DNA of 64,000 nt from Calonectria ilicicola (lineage: Eukaryota > Ascomycota > Sordariomycetes > Hypocreales > Nectriaceae), in assembly GCA_020809705.1 (NCBI GenBank), contig CP085826.1, positions 4,960,001 to 5,024,000 on the forward strand, in the 5' to 3' direction. Position numbers and translations under genes: made by a program. Of the stretch, positions 31,796 to 45,568 are shown piece by piece. The notes under the pieces are model-generated. The model was given only the letters and a program-made list of their open reading frames with translations, had not been told where the DNA came from and did not search any database. Every line of letters starts with the position of its first letter. The first letter of the stretch is position 1.

Positions 31796-34700
31796 TATTA
31801 AAAACTTTTATTTAATTAATTACTTATATTAATAATTAAATAATAATAATATTTAAAAAAATCTTATTATAATTACTCCTTCTAATAATACTAAATTAAT
31901 TATAAAATTATAGTAAGTTAAGAAGAAACTTACAAATATATAAGCCTAGCTTAAAGTAAAAAAGCTAGAATCACTATAGTTGAAGGAAGTAAGGGTAAAG
32001 ATATTAGTAAAATTCTAAGACCTCTAGTTCTAGAACCCTTTCTGGAAAAAGCTGCTAATATAGTCCCCTTCCTTACTTAAATGAAGGGATACTTCTGCTT
32101 CTTCCTAACCTAATTAGCAACTTCTAAAGCCTAAGTACTATATATTAAAACCTTTTTTAAGAAGATGTAGGAGTATAGTTTGAACCTATTATAAGAGATT
32201 ATTTGGAAAATAAGGATAATATTAAATAAATTAAAGAAATTTAAGAAATTTTTAGAGATTAGGAAAATTTTAAGATTACTATTAAAAATAACTTTAATAT
32301 AATTAATATAGAATAGTAAGTTGTAAATTAATTATATAAGCTTAAATAAATAAAATCCTATAACTAATATTTAGCTAAGTTTAAAAGAATTATAATATAA
32401 ATAGCCTAGGATAATAATATATTAATAGAACTCTATTATAAAGGCCTAAAAAGTGAAGTTAAGAATAAAATCTATAAGGAAGACTAGCTAAAAAAACTCT
32501 TAAAATATATTAAAAGTACTATTAAAATTAATAAAAAATAATTTAACTAATATAAAAAATATACCCAAGATAATAAAAACCTATATATCCTAAATAAAGA
32601 AAAAACCTAAAATAAGTAATAAAGTATTATATATAGAACTTATTTAGGACTAATAGAACTTAGTATTATCTAAAGGTATAATAAAAGTAAGATTACTTAC
32701 TTTAATTATAGAAAGAAAAGATATAAATCTTTCGAATACTACTCCTTAAAAATAGGAAACCAGTTTAAACCTATATTAGAAGAATAGAAATAACTTAATA
32801 CTATAAAAACTTAATAAACCTTAGTATTAGAAAGAAAAGAGAATACTATAGGAAAAGTTATTCTTACTATTATTAAGAAATATAAATTAATTATTATAAT
32901 TAAGTAATATATAGAAAACTATAAGTTATATAAAATAAAACTTACTCCACAACAAAAAATCAATAAAGCCATCTAAAAAGCATAATCAATCTAACAAAAA
33001 GGCTAATTCTATCTTCCCTATAAATGGTTAGAATAAGCCAAGAAGATAGGAATCCTTATATCTATCCTAGATATATATACTAATAAAGCACTAGTATGGT
33101 AGGATACTTATACCTATAATAAAAATAGAAATAGGAAATAGATAACTAATATTAAAAGAATAGCCTAATAAGTTAGAGAACCTTTATAAGATAGAGATAA
33201 AGTCTTCTTACTTATATAAAGCGAATGGTAATTAAGAAACCATAACCCTTGATCTATCTAATATAAGAAAAATAACCTTAGATTAAATATAATATATAAA
33301 AAATATAAAAATATTTTATAAGTAAATTATTATAATTATAATTACTTTTAATATATAAAATAAAAATAATATATAATATACTTTCTTATTAAAGTAAAAG
33401 ATATAATTATTTATTATACTTATAGAAAATACTTTAATTAATATAAAATAATAGAAAAAAACCTTTACTATTAATTTATTATATTAAAACTAAATAAGCT
33501 TAAGTTCTTTAATTATAATAAACTACTTTAGAATAAATATTAAAATCCTAAATATAATATCTATATAATAGATAAAGTAATAGCTTAATATCAAATAAAA
33601 TTAAAAAATAAATAAAGCCTTTTATAGAAGAGTAATAAAAGTGGCTAGGGCAATAATCCCCGGAATTATTAAAAGAACTCCTTAAAAAGGCTTTATATTT
33701 TATAATTAAAGAGCAACCTTAATAATAATTAGAAATAGAAGTAAGAATTAAAAGGAAGTAATATAATATTATAGTAGATAGTAGAGCTAAATAAAATTAT
33801 ATTAATCCTTAAGTAATTAACTAACTTTAGCTACTATAGATAATAAAAGTCAACCTATATAAAATTATTAATATAGAAGGAACCTCTTTTAATTATAATA
33901 ATAATATTATAAATAAAAAGATTAATTATCTAAAAGTCTTTATTAAAAAAAACTAAAAAATAACCTTCAATATTATTAATATTGGATAGTATAATCTAGT
34001 TTTAGAGTATCTATGGTTATACTAATATAACCTTAATATCTACTAGTATACTAGCTAGATATAAATACTTAAGGAGTATAATATAGCTAGTGATATTTTT
34101 ATAAAATATAATAAAAGATCTTGAACTTCTAGCCCTAATTAAGTAGAAAATATAAGTAAAGAAGAATCTTTATTACTTAAAGAAATAAAATATAAATATA
34201 AGAATAATTAAAAAAGATAAAAATAATAAATAATTGCCTACCTTAAAATATAATTCTAATAAATTAATAAAAACCTTAAAGAAATAAAAGCTAAAGTAGA
34301 AATAGATAGATTATGCAATATACCTCTATAATATCAAATTTATAAAAAGCTCTTTATAGAAGAACTAGATACTAAACTATCTAAGTTTAGCTAGTAAGAT
34401 TATAAAATTATCCTTAAAGATAAATCTAATACCTAATTTTACTTTATTTATAATCTTAACCAAATTAAGCTTAATATCTTAAAAGAATATATCCAAGATA
34501 TATTTAAAAAGAGATATATCTATATTTTAAACTCTAAAGCTAATTACCCTATTATATTTATATTTAAGAAAAATAAGAAGCTATACCTTATTATAAATTA
34601 CTAATAGCTTAATAATATTATTATTAAAGATTACACTTTACTATTATTAATTAATAAAATAAAGGATTACCTTTATAAAGCTAATATCTTTATTATATTA

Positions 34701-37700
34701 GATCTTAAAGGAGTATATAATCTTATTTATATTAAAAAAAGACATAAATAGAAAACTATTTTCTAAATAAAATTTAAATTATTTAAATATCTAGTTATAT
34801 TTTTTAAACTTATAAATATATTAATATTATTTTAATAAATAATAACCAATATATTATAAGAATATTTAAATATCTTTATTATCTACTATCTAAATAATAT
34901 TCTCATTTTCTCCAAAAATAAAGAAGAATATAAAGAATATATTTATAAGATCTTAAAAGCCCTCTAAAATACCAAACTCCTAATTAAACTAAAAAAAGTA
35001 AATTCTATACTTAAGAAGTAGAATTTCTAGGATATATTATTAGCCCTAATAAAATTCATATAAACCTAAAGAAAGTTATTATAATAAAAGATTGGAAGGA
35101 ACCTACTAATATAAAGAAAGTATAAGCCTTCTTTAGATTTATTAATTATTATTAAAGATTTATTAAGGGATTTAGTAAAATTACCTTAGATATAATAGAA
35201 TTAATTAAAAAGGAATTACCTTTTAATAAGGAAATAAAGTACAATAATTATTTAAAGCTATAAGAAATACTATTTTAGAAGAACCTATTTTTATAATATT
35301 TAACCTTAATAAGCCTATAAAGCTAGAAATTAATGCATTAGACTTCACCTTAGGGGCCTAGATCAGATAATAAGATGAATAAGGAAACCTACACCTTATA
35401 GCATTCTACTTATATAAATTATATAGCCTTAAGCTAAATTACCTTATCTATGATAAAGAATTCCTTACTATTGTTAATGCTTTTAAAGAATTCTAATAAT
35501 ATTTATTAAAAAGCAATTATAAAATTATAATATATACTAACTATAAAAATATTATTTACTTTATAACTACCTAAAAACTTAATAAAAGATAATTATAATA
35601 TATAAAATACCTATTTAAATTTAATTACTAAATTATTTATATTAAAGAAACTAAAAATAGCTATACTAATACAATCAGCTGCTAATCTAACTATAATACA
35701 AAAAAACCAAAAATATAAAAAAAACTATTAATCTATAATACTAATAGAGGACTAAAATAGGCCCTAATTAGTAAAATAATAATAGAAATAAAGAAAATAA
35801 TTGCTACTATAAGAGTAGGAGGATTACTACACGCAATCAGAACCATTACTATAGAAATACTAATATAATAAGTAGAATAAAGTAATCTATTATTAAAAAA
35901 ATTAAAGAATATAATCTAATACTTCTAGAAGAAAAGAAAACAGATTACCTACAAGTGCTAGAGGAATACCAAATAGAACTAATAAAGGATATTTATAAAT
36001 ATTCCTTATATAGCCACAAAGATATTAATAAAACCCTTAAATAAATCAAATAAATATTTTCCTTTAATAAGATAAAAAGAAAGTTAAATAAGTATATAAA
36101 AAATGTAGTTTATATTAATACTCTAAAAAACCAAGATATAAACTATACGGATTATTATAATCATCCCCTATTATATAATAACTATGAGACTTAATTATAA
36201 TGGACTTTATTACTAACCTTCCCTTATTAATAGACCCTATTATAGGAGTATATTATAATAATATTTTTATTATTATTAATTGCTTTATAAAAGTAGTATA
36301 TTATCTCCTTTATAATAAAATAATAAAAGAAGAATAATTTATTTACCTTTTCTTTTAAAATATAGTTACTATATATAGATTATTAACTAAAATCATTTTA
36401 AATAGAGAATAACTATTTATATCTAAATTTTAGCAAAGCCTAATATTCTTAATAGGATTAAACTATAAGCTAAGCATAGCTTTCTACCCCCAAATAAATA
36501 GATAAACCGAATACTAAAACTAGAAAATCAAGTAATATCTATAATACTATATTAATTATAAGTAAACCAATTAAATAAAAAAGTTATCTATTATATAGCT
36601 AGTATATAATACATCTTATAATTATAGTATTAAAATAATATTAATAAAGGCTAATTTTGGCTTTATATTAGATACTTACTAAGCCTTTTTAGAAAATATA
36701 ATTTAAGTAAAAGTTATAATTAAGTTAGATAATCTAAGAAAATTATATAAAGAAATAAAGATAGAACTTAAGTTTGTTTATAATATAATAAAAAGACATT
36801 ATAATCTAAAAAGGTTAAAGAGACTATCCTTCTTAGAGGGAGATATAGTCTACCTAACAACAAAAAATCTTATAATAAAAAGATAAAATAAAAAAATTAA
36901 CTTTATATAAATTAAATTATATCTAATTAAAAGAAAAATATTAAAAAATAACTATAAACTTGATCTCTTAGATAATATTAAAGTTCACTTTATCTTCTAC
37001 ATTTTACTACTAGAACCTAGTAATAGTATCCAAGTTAATATAAGATCTAATTATAAACCATAAATAAAAAACCTAGAAAACCAATAGAAAGTTAAAAAAA
37101 TCCTATAAAAAAAGAAGAAGATAGGAAATTTAAAATTAAATAGAAAGGCTATAAAGAAACAATCTAGGAACCTACCAAATACCTTATACATTACTTAAAG
37201 ATACTAAAAGTATTTCTCCAGAATCAATATAAAGGAAATCAGGCAAACTACTCCAGTCAATAACCTTATAATCCTCAAGCAATTATACTACCAATAATAC
37301 CAATACCTCCATATACTCCTTTTCTTCCAATTTATCCAAATCCTTATAACCCCAAGAAATCATCTCCTTTATCTTCTTATATAAATAATACTCCTAAGTA
37401 CATAAGCACTATAACCAAGCTAGAGCACTTATTAAATCTACCTTAGCTTTCTCTTTCTCCCTATTAATCCAATCCTTCTTATAAGAAACCCACTTAATTA
37501 AAAAGAAATAAGCATATAAAAACAAAAGAAGAAATATACTTATAAGCTTAAGTAAAAATATCCTTAAAATTATAATTAAAATATTTATTTTTTATATAAA
37601 ATTTATAATAACTTTTTCTTTTAATTATAATATAAGATAATTACTTAATATAAAAATAAGCTAAATAATAAAATATCTTAAAACTAAATTTATTAATTAA

Positions 37701-37891
37701 TTTAATAATATTCTTTTAATAAGCTTCAATTACCTTAAAATAAGGCACAACCTTGGTAATACAATCTAACATCCTATTAGTACCTGGACCACAAGAAGAT
37801 AAAAAAAGAAAAAAACATATAGTAGTTATAAGTGGGGAAACTAGCCTATTTACCTAGCCTTAGGACAAGACCAATAAGAGGGGAAGTATTA
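31796..37891 (+). pseudogene. RIP-destroyed gag-pol of element B
   Basis: Conceptual reading still follows gag and pol of element A: the zinc-knuckle region near 32.7 kb (FNYRKKRYKSFEYY, with the Cys codons turned to Tyr), RT near 34.5-34.9 kb, RNase H near 35.3-35.6 kb, integrase near 36.2-36.7 kb and chromodomain remains near 37.1 kb. The RT catalytic pair Asp-Asp reads Asn-Asn (YLNNILIFS, near 34.89 kb), the expected G-to-A outcome. Antisense remains of the cysteine-rich ORF lie before the 3' LTR (about 37.2-37.8 kb). No function is possible. Confidence 0.9.
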
Positions 37892-38290
37892 TATTATAAC
37901 CCAAACACCTAAAGGCAATAACCACAGGCAGAACCTCAACCAATTATAATAAAACTACCCTAGACCTACATAACTAGCCAATAAAAGTAAAATCAAACAA
38001 CCCCCATTTAACATTATTAAAGATTATAATAAATATTATTAAACCAATTTTATTTAATTATTATAATAATGGAATCTTAGATATAATAGTATATAAATGG
38101 ATTAGATCCTACTATAAGGAATAGAACTAATTAGCTTTTAATATAATTTGGTTACCTTAATTATAATTAACTATTATTTAATATAATACTTCCATTGCTT
38201 TATTTACTATAATACACTTAACTATCCTGCTAACAATAAATCTTTCATTTTGATTGGTTTATTAAGTTAGGAATTGACCAGACCGTTACA
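37892..38290 (+). repeat. 3' LTR of element B
   Basis: The partner of 31397-31795. It keeps the CCGTTACA end better than the 5' copy, and ATTAT follows as the target duplication. Confidence 0.88.
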
Positions 38291-38295
38291 ATTAT

Positions 38296-40073
38296 AAATC
38301 AAAATATTTGATTTTTCTATATAGTATATATAGTACTATTAATACTATATTAGCTTATAATAATAAGAAAAAATTCAGCTATTTAATAGTTTAACTTTTG
38401 TCTTTAAAAGTTTAATATTTGGAGAGTTATTTTAGCTTATTATATTTATTATTTTATAAGTTTTTATTTAACAATAGTAATTGGTTTTAATAATAATTAA
38501 TAAGTATATTAATAATTATAATACTTTAATTATTATTCTTTCTTATTAAGTAATAACTTTAAAAATCTTATTATTAAGGATTAGTTTAGCTATAGTTCTA
38601 TTATTAATAAAGAAAAGTAGAATTATTAAGTAGTAAATATAGTAGCCTAGAAGCTAAGAAAGGAAAAGCCAATCTATTAAATGCTCTTAATAGATGGATT
38701 TATTACTTATAAAGATCTTGATTTTATCTAGTATTATTATATTTTTGATATTATTTTATTTTACTTTTTTTTATATTAGTTATTTACTTTAATCTTTTAA
38801 TATTAGTATTTATTAGTATTTGAAGGTAGAATAATATTCCGCCCTTGCTGACTTTACTTAAGCTAGTAGTATATAGATAACTTGGTATAACTTTCTTAAT
38901 TAATAGAATTATCTTTATAGGGTAGCTTTTAAAGCTTATTATATATATATTGGCTTTAAGAAGAGTGAAATAATGCTATTTAATTTAAATATTGTCTTGG
39001 AACCTTTGTGATAAGTAGTTTAAGAGCTGGAAGAGCTATTGTTCTTTTAACTACTGTAAAAGCTAGTAATATTAAGGAAGATAAAATGATCACTTGATTA
39101 GGCTATTAAGGAAGGGTAATTTGAAGCTTTTAGTGAGCTAATTTGAGAGCTTGTTTATGATGCTGGGGTATATCTTAATATTGTTATTCTTATGTAATTA
39201 GCTTATAAAAAGATAATTAAGGTATAGTAGGAGTAAATGGAAATAGAGGTATATTGTATATATATATATTGCTGTATTTAGGTTGATAATGGGATATATA
39301 TAGTGGTAGAGCTATATTAAAAGATTAATAATAAAAATTATTATAATTAGGGTAAAAAGTTCTAGAGGTATATAAAAGATTAAAATAAGCTCTTTTAGTA
39401 ATTATAGTAAGATGAGTAAACTACTATATTAATAGCTGGCCCAAGTTAACCCTGTCTATAAGACTAGGTTAATATATAAGAGCAAATAGCATAAATAGCT
39501 ATAAAGAAGGCTAGCTAGAGGGAAACTTGTAAGAGGGTAATTATTAAGAAAGATATTTAAGTTATTAGAAGTCTAAGGATAGAGTGGATTGAAGCTAATA
39601 ATAAAAGATAAGCTTATTTATTATTAATATAGCTTAAAATACTCCTTTAATATATTCTTAAAATTATAAAGTAATGAGCAATTTAAGCTTAATATTTAAT
39701 CTTATTAAATAAGGTTAATAGTAATTTTTATAATTATATATTAATAATCTTATCTATTTAATTACATTTTTTATCTATTAAAAGTAATTATAATAATTTT
39801 AATATTAATATTTAATTAATAGTTAAAGTATTATAATTATATTAAGATTAGCTTTATTTATAAAGTATTTTATAAAAAAAGGGATAAGAGATAAAAAAGG
39901 AAATTAATTATAAAATATTAATTATAATAGTTTTAACTTTAAAAAGGCCTTAAATAATTACTTTAATAAAAAGGAATCTTAAACTTATATTTAGGTCATA
40001 GTTAATAGAACTACTAATATTCCACAATCAAGGTACCATTAGTAAACACCAACATTCTAATACTACAACACCT
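38296..40073 (+). pseudogene. RIP-decayed Fot1/pogo-type transposase (DDE domain remnant)
   Basis: Around 38690-38790 the plus strand reads LIDGFITYKDLDFI with IFDIILFYF after it. This matches the DGF-x-(T/S)-H ... ILFxLPPHTSHxLQPLD block of Fot1/pogo transposases, with His changed to Tyr. Near 38920-39000, in another frame, it reads YRVAFKAYYIYIGFKKSEIMLFNLNIVLEP, the family's GFRATGIxPFNPxxVL block after RIP. Transposition would need the DDE triad, which cannot be traced. Many stops and some indels make this a dead copy. Confidence 0.75.
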
Positions 40074-40224
40074 TGTCACAGGTCACACAGGTAGTCATAT
40101 GTGGAGTCACATGTGTACCACATATACATACAATGTTAATATTAGCCAACTGTAGTGAGAGCCTTCTGCCCTCTTCATCGCACAACACAGTTATTATACC
40201 TACCCCTGGCCTTATCTTATGATA
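40074..40224 (+). repeat. 5' LTR of element D
   Basis: A short 151-bp LTR, about 90% alike to 51983-52133, with differences mostly C/T or G/A. The well-preserved core includes GTGAGAGCCTTCTGCCCTCT. Confidence 0.88.
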
Positions 40225-43200
40225 GTTTATATAATTATTTAATTATACCTTATTATAATTATCTAAAATAAAAGATATTATTAAATTAAAAAAACTTAAA
40301 TTATATTACTATAATCTAGTAATAATAAAGACCCTTATAAAAATTAATTAAAAATCCCTTAACTTTATAAATAAAATAGTATTAGATTATTTTAAGTATA
40401 AGTAATAATTAATCTAAGTACTACTAAGAAAGAATATTTATATTAAAATAAGTAAAGTTAATATTATAATATTAGCTAGTAGTTATATAAACCCTAGAAT
40501 CCTAGACACATCCAACAGCTAGATTAAAGATATCTTATATATAAATTAGCTGATTATAGTAGAGATAATAAAAGGCTATATATTTATTAATAAAAATAAT
40601 CTATTATTTTTACTAAAATATCTCCTAATATTATTAAGTAATAATAACTATTATATAATTAATTATATAGCATTCTAGGCACTATTTATAAGTATTAAAA
40701 CTAGATTTTTAACTTAATATAATGATCTTACTTAAATATAAGAAGAAAACCAGAATCTACAAACAATAATTACTATATAGATCAATACTATTATCAAAAC
40801 CAACCAAATATTTAGATAAGTTAATATCCAAAATGTAGCTCTAAATGAAAAAGTCACCCAACTTAAGATCTAGCTAAGAACAATTAACCAAGACCTTACT
40901 TAAAGCTCTTAATAATTAAGATATATAATAATAAATCTAGAAAAGTTTATAGTTAAAGAATAGAAAATAGAAAAGCACTAAGTAATCTACAAATAATAGA
41001 AAATATAGATCTAGTCTATACTTATAGTAAATACTAAATACTTCCTAATATTAATTAAAAAACTTACATTTATAATAAACCAATTTAAAAAATAAATATA
41101 AGATAATATTTAAAATAATATTAGAAAGATAAATATAAATCCTATATAGTCTACTATATAGGAATAGTAGATAATAAATGCACTATTAGATATATTAGAT
41201 AGCTAATATATCCTCCTTAACCTAACTCAAAGTGCTAAAAATACTTTTAATACCTTATACCAAAAGGACCGCATATATAAGGATTTTAAGGCTAATTTCA
41301 ACTATTATATAAATAAGGCCTAAATTGATAATCAAACTAAAGTTAACTATTTATAAAAATATATTAATAAAAAAATTATAATAGTTATTAATTTTTAAAT
41401 TAAGCTTTTAATAATTAATAATTATAAATTATAAAGTAAGATAATAAATAAAATTATAAAAAATTTATAATAAAAAAAGTATATTAATAGATTTAATAAT
41501 TAGAATATATACCTTATATACTTTAAAATAAACTAACTAGCAAATAAAGGGAATAGCAAACTAATAGACCTTAATCATATCTATATCACCAATTAAGAAC
41601 AAGAACAAAGACTTAACCTCAATCTATATATCATATACAATAGACCTAGCCATATCACTGCCAATTACCACCAACCAGATAATCCTATCCTTATATCCTT
41701 ATAATTAATAGACCAAAACCACATCAATCAGACCTATTATTAAGGCTAAGGCTAAGGCTATAGCTATAGTTATAGCTTTAGAATATATAATTAAGAAGCT
41801 TTTACTTAAAATTATAATAGCAACTACACATAATTACAGCTAACTTACAGCCAAAACTAATAAAGAAACTGGTAAATAATGCCTCAATTATAGCCCCTAT
41901 TATAACCTTTATAATAAGTATATCTAATATAATAAGGATATATAATTAAAGAAATAATCTTAAAAATATCTAATATTATAAATAATAAACTAACTTAATT
42001 AATTAAGATATAAGACCACTAGCTAAAAGATCTACCTTTAGTTTAAATTATAACTAGAGATTAATATTATATAAAAATAAAGATAAATTAATTAAAATTA
42101 TATTACTAGATAATACTCTACTTAAACTCCACTCATTATCTAATATAATAAACTCTTTCCTTATTAAAATCTATCTCTTTAACCTATATAATCTAATACT
42201 ATCTACTTTCTTTAAAACTAGTAGCTTAATTAATAATAATTTAATTATATTTATATTTACTAATAAAAAAAAGTAATCTAAAAATATAATTTAATTATTA
42301 AATTATTAAAGAAATTAAAATATATTTACCTTACTAATAATATAACCTAATCTATAATCTTATATTATTTTATTATTTAACTATATATTAGAAATTATAC
42401 AGAGATCTTACCTATATTTATTACAAATCTAGAAAAAAGTAACCTAATTATCCTTAGTCTACTATAGCTAGACCGCCATAATCTGGACTACAATTGGCTG
42501 CAGAGATAGCTTATCTTTAAATCTAAATACTATCTATATAAGTATTTACTCTAAAGAATATTAAAAACCAGCTATAATACACCCCGGGAACTATAACATA
42601 TACCTAAAGCTACAATTATTAAAAAGCCTCTATTAAAGATAATAATAAAGATAATACTTCTATAGAATTGATTGGACCTTTTATTAAAGACTAGACTATA
42701 AACCCAATAAAGACTAAAATAACTAAATATTAAAATAAAAGGCCTAAAAAATATCTACTACTAGCCCAATTTCTTATAAACTTATATTACTTAAGAATAA
42801 ATAAATAATACTTATAAATAAGAAAAATAAAAGATAAACTAAGCTAAATACTTATATTAAATCTATATAATATTTAAACTACTAAAGTAAGTAATTTTAT
42901 ATAATTCTATAAATAAAAAGAAATAAAAGTAATAGTAATTTATTTATTAGAATTATAGTAATTAGTTAAAAAAGAAGAAACTAGATAGATATTTAATAAA
43001 CTTTTATAAGGCTTATTAGAAGTCCTATAGCTACAAGAGGAATCCTTCCAATAGATTATAGCAGGTGATTATATAATGGAAGAAGCATATAAAGCCTTTA
43101 ACCCATATTTCCATAACTTTTTATAGATAAACCTAAAGGAGACTACAAAATCTAAAATATTATACCAAAAGATTATTTAGATTAATATAGATAAGTTCTT

Positions 43201-45294
43201 TAATATTAAAATAGACCTTATAATTAAAGAGATTAGAAAGAGATTATTATAGAAGTTCTACCATCTTTTAAAGTATTTTCTAAAATAAAATATAAATATC
43301 CTTCCACCACATAGACCTTAGGACCATAAAATTGAACTTATCCTTGGAAAAGAGGCACTATACCAAAAGAATCGACTATTTTTACTAAATAAACTTAAGT
43401 GCATTAAAAAATAAATAGATAAGATACTTATAAAAGGCTTCATTAGAAAATCATCATCATCTACTACTATACCATTACTCCTAGCAGCTAAGCCAGGTAG
43501 TAGGATACACATCTGCCAAAACTATCAGGGACTTAATATAATCACTATTAAAAATAGATACCTACTACCTCTAATCTACAAGACATTTAACTCTATTTAT
43601 AATATAAGATTTTATATTAAATTTAATATTATTATTATATTTAATTAAGTTTAGATTATAAAAGAATATAAGTGGATAATAGTATTTATTACTTGGTTTA
43701 GTCTTTATAAAATATTAATAATACTATTTGACTTATATAATATATTAGTAATATTTTAAAATTATATTAACTATATTCTTTATAATATACTTAATAAATA
43801 CTATATAATCTATTTAAATAATATATTTATTTATAATAAAATAAGAGCTAAATATATAAAGTATATATATAAAGTAATTAAAAAATTAAAAGAAATAGAT
43901 CTATAAATTAATATTAAGAAATCTAAGTTCTATATAACAAGAATAAAATACCTTAGCCTTATTATATCTACCAATAGCCTCACTATAGACCTAGAAAAGG
44001 TTAAAGCTATCATCAACTAACAAATACCTTTATCAATTAAATAATTATAATAATTCCTTAGATTTATAAACTTCTATCAAAGATTTATCTAAGACTATTC
44101 TTTAATTATCAAACTAATAATATAATTATTAAAAAAGAAAAGAAGTAGGAATAGATTAATACTTAAATAAAATACTTTAAACAATTAAAAAGGGAATTTA
44201 CACAAGTACCTACACTTATCTACTATAATTACAAAAAATATACAATAATAGAAACAGATGTATTAAACTAGGTATTAGAAGGTATATTATTATAATATAA
44301 TAAGAACAAGAGGCTTCACCTTATTACATTCTTCTCTTCAAAATATAATACTATAAAATATAATTATAAAATCTATAATAAAGAACTCCTAACTATTATT
44401 AAAGTACTAGAAGAATAATGACCAGAATTAGTAGGCTTATTAATAGCTTTTAAGATTATTATAAACTATAAAAACCTTTAAACCTTTATAATAATAAAAC
44501 AACTTAACTAAAGATAAATCAAATAATCTAAGTTCCTAGTATAATTCAATTTCTAAATAATATATCAACTAGGAAAAAAGATAACACTCCTAAATACACT
44601 TAGCCAACTCTTAAGGATAAAACCTATAAATAGTAATAATAAATATATCTAAGATTAAAAATATACAATCCTCCCCTAAGAGAAATTAAACTTTATAATA
44701 ATAAAAGAACTATTTAAATAAGTAAGAAATAATAATAATAAAGAACACCTTACATCTATAATAATTAATATTAATTAAATTATTATAATTAATTTTATAT
44801 ATAAAGGATATAATTATAATAAATTAATAATAAAGATAATAAAAGTACTATAGAATTAAATAGTACAAAAATAGCCTAAATAATTATAAGGTAAATTAAA
44901 ATATAATAAAATAGAATATAAGATTATCAAGAGCTTAATCTACTTTTATAATTATATCTTTATATTAGATCACCCTAACCTTTATTATACTATAATACAT
45001 AGAATACATATATTAGGCCTAGCAAGCTACCTAGGCTATATTAAAACAATTGACCTTATAAATTGTAGCTATTGGTGGCCTAGGATGTTATACTTTATTA
45101 TAGAGTTTGTAAAAGAATGCTTACTTTATAACCAAATAAAAATACTATATAGAGCGCCATTAGGTTTCCTTAAACTATTAAATATACTACTTTATATATA
45201 AGTAGATATATTTATAGATTATATTATTAAGCTATCAAAATATACCTAAAATAGCAAGACCTACTAATATATCCTAATAGTAGTGGATAGATTA
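40225..45294 (+). pseudogene. gag-pol remnant of element D, 5' part (to mid-integrase)
   Basis: Readable fragments include an RT N-terminus near 43.3-43.6 kb (KGFIRKSSSSTTIPLLLAAK, NYQGLNIITIKNRYLLPLI), a degraded YLDD region near 43.8 kb, RNase H near 44.25-44.45 kb, and the integrase zinc region and core start near 44.97-45.29 kb (GLASYLGYIKTIDLI, YWWPRM, ILIVVDRLI). The minus-strand frame at 43318-43512 is a shadow of this RT. Element C enters immediately after VVDRLI. Confidence 0.85.
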
Positions 45295-45299
45295 ATAAA
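45295..45299. repeat. Target-site duplication ATAAA of element C (left copy)
   Basis: ATAAA precedes the element and recurs at 50669-50673. Collapsing the two copies restores the integrase reading across the junction. Confidence 0.9.
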
Positions 45300-45511
45300 T
45301 GTCACAGGCTGAAGCCTGGCAGAGGATTACAGCTATGCCGTATCCACCTAGATTAAGCTTCATAACTATATTAATAGCAAGGGCACACCAAGGCATATAT
45401 AATCAGAAGAACACGTTCTTCTGATCGTCTTCTTCTCCTTCCTCCTTAGCTTTAGATAGACCAATATAGAGCACCCTTTAGGTTAAATAAACCTAGGACC
45501 AGCCCTTTACA
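45300..45511 (+). repeat. 5' LTR of element C
   Basis: A 212-bp LTR. It holds a TATATAA at about 45396, then the near-perfect inverted repeat AGAAGAAC-AC-GTTCTTCT, then AGCTTTAGATA at 45448-45458, which is complementary to the primer site. Confidence 0.92.
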
Positions 45512-45522
45512 TATCTAAAGCT
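45512..45522 (+). promoter_or_regulatory. Self-primer-type PBS of element C
   Basis: TATCTAAAGCT directly abuts the 5' LTR and is an exact 11-nt reverse complement of 45448-45458 inside that LTR. The match stops at exactly 11 nt on both sides. In Tf1 the first 11 nt of the RNA fold back to prime reverse transcription in the same way. Confidence 0.75.
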
Positions 45523-45568
45523 CAACCAACTTTAACATAAACTATTGGTTAAGATATTCGCGAGCACA

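Larger units (their letters stand above)
31397..38290 (+). mobile_element. LTR retrotransposon B, same family as A, destroyed by RIP
   Basis: The element is 6,894 bp with 399-bp LTRs (31397-31795, 37892-38290) and the target duplication ATTAT (31392-31396, 38291-38295). LTR ends TGTTATGACC and CCGTTACA match element A read in its coding direction, so A and B are one family in opposite orientations. Almost every C:G position has decayed to T:A, giving dozens of TAA/TAG codons. Confidence 0.93.

Noticed and set aside
41590..41790. Run of GGCTAAGGCTAAGGC units in element D, considered as interstitial telomere-like repeat
   Set aside because: Only a few units, not TTAGGG, inside a RIP-decayed gag region; most likely local slippage.
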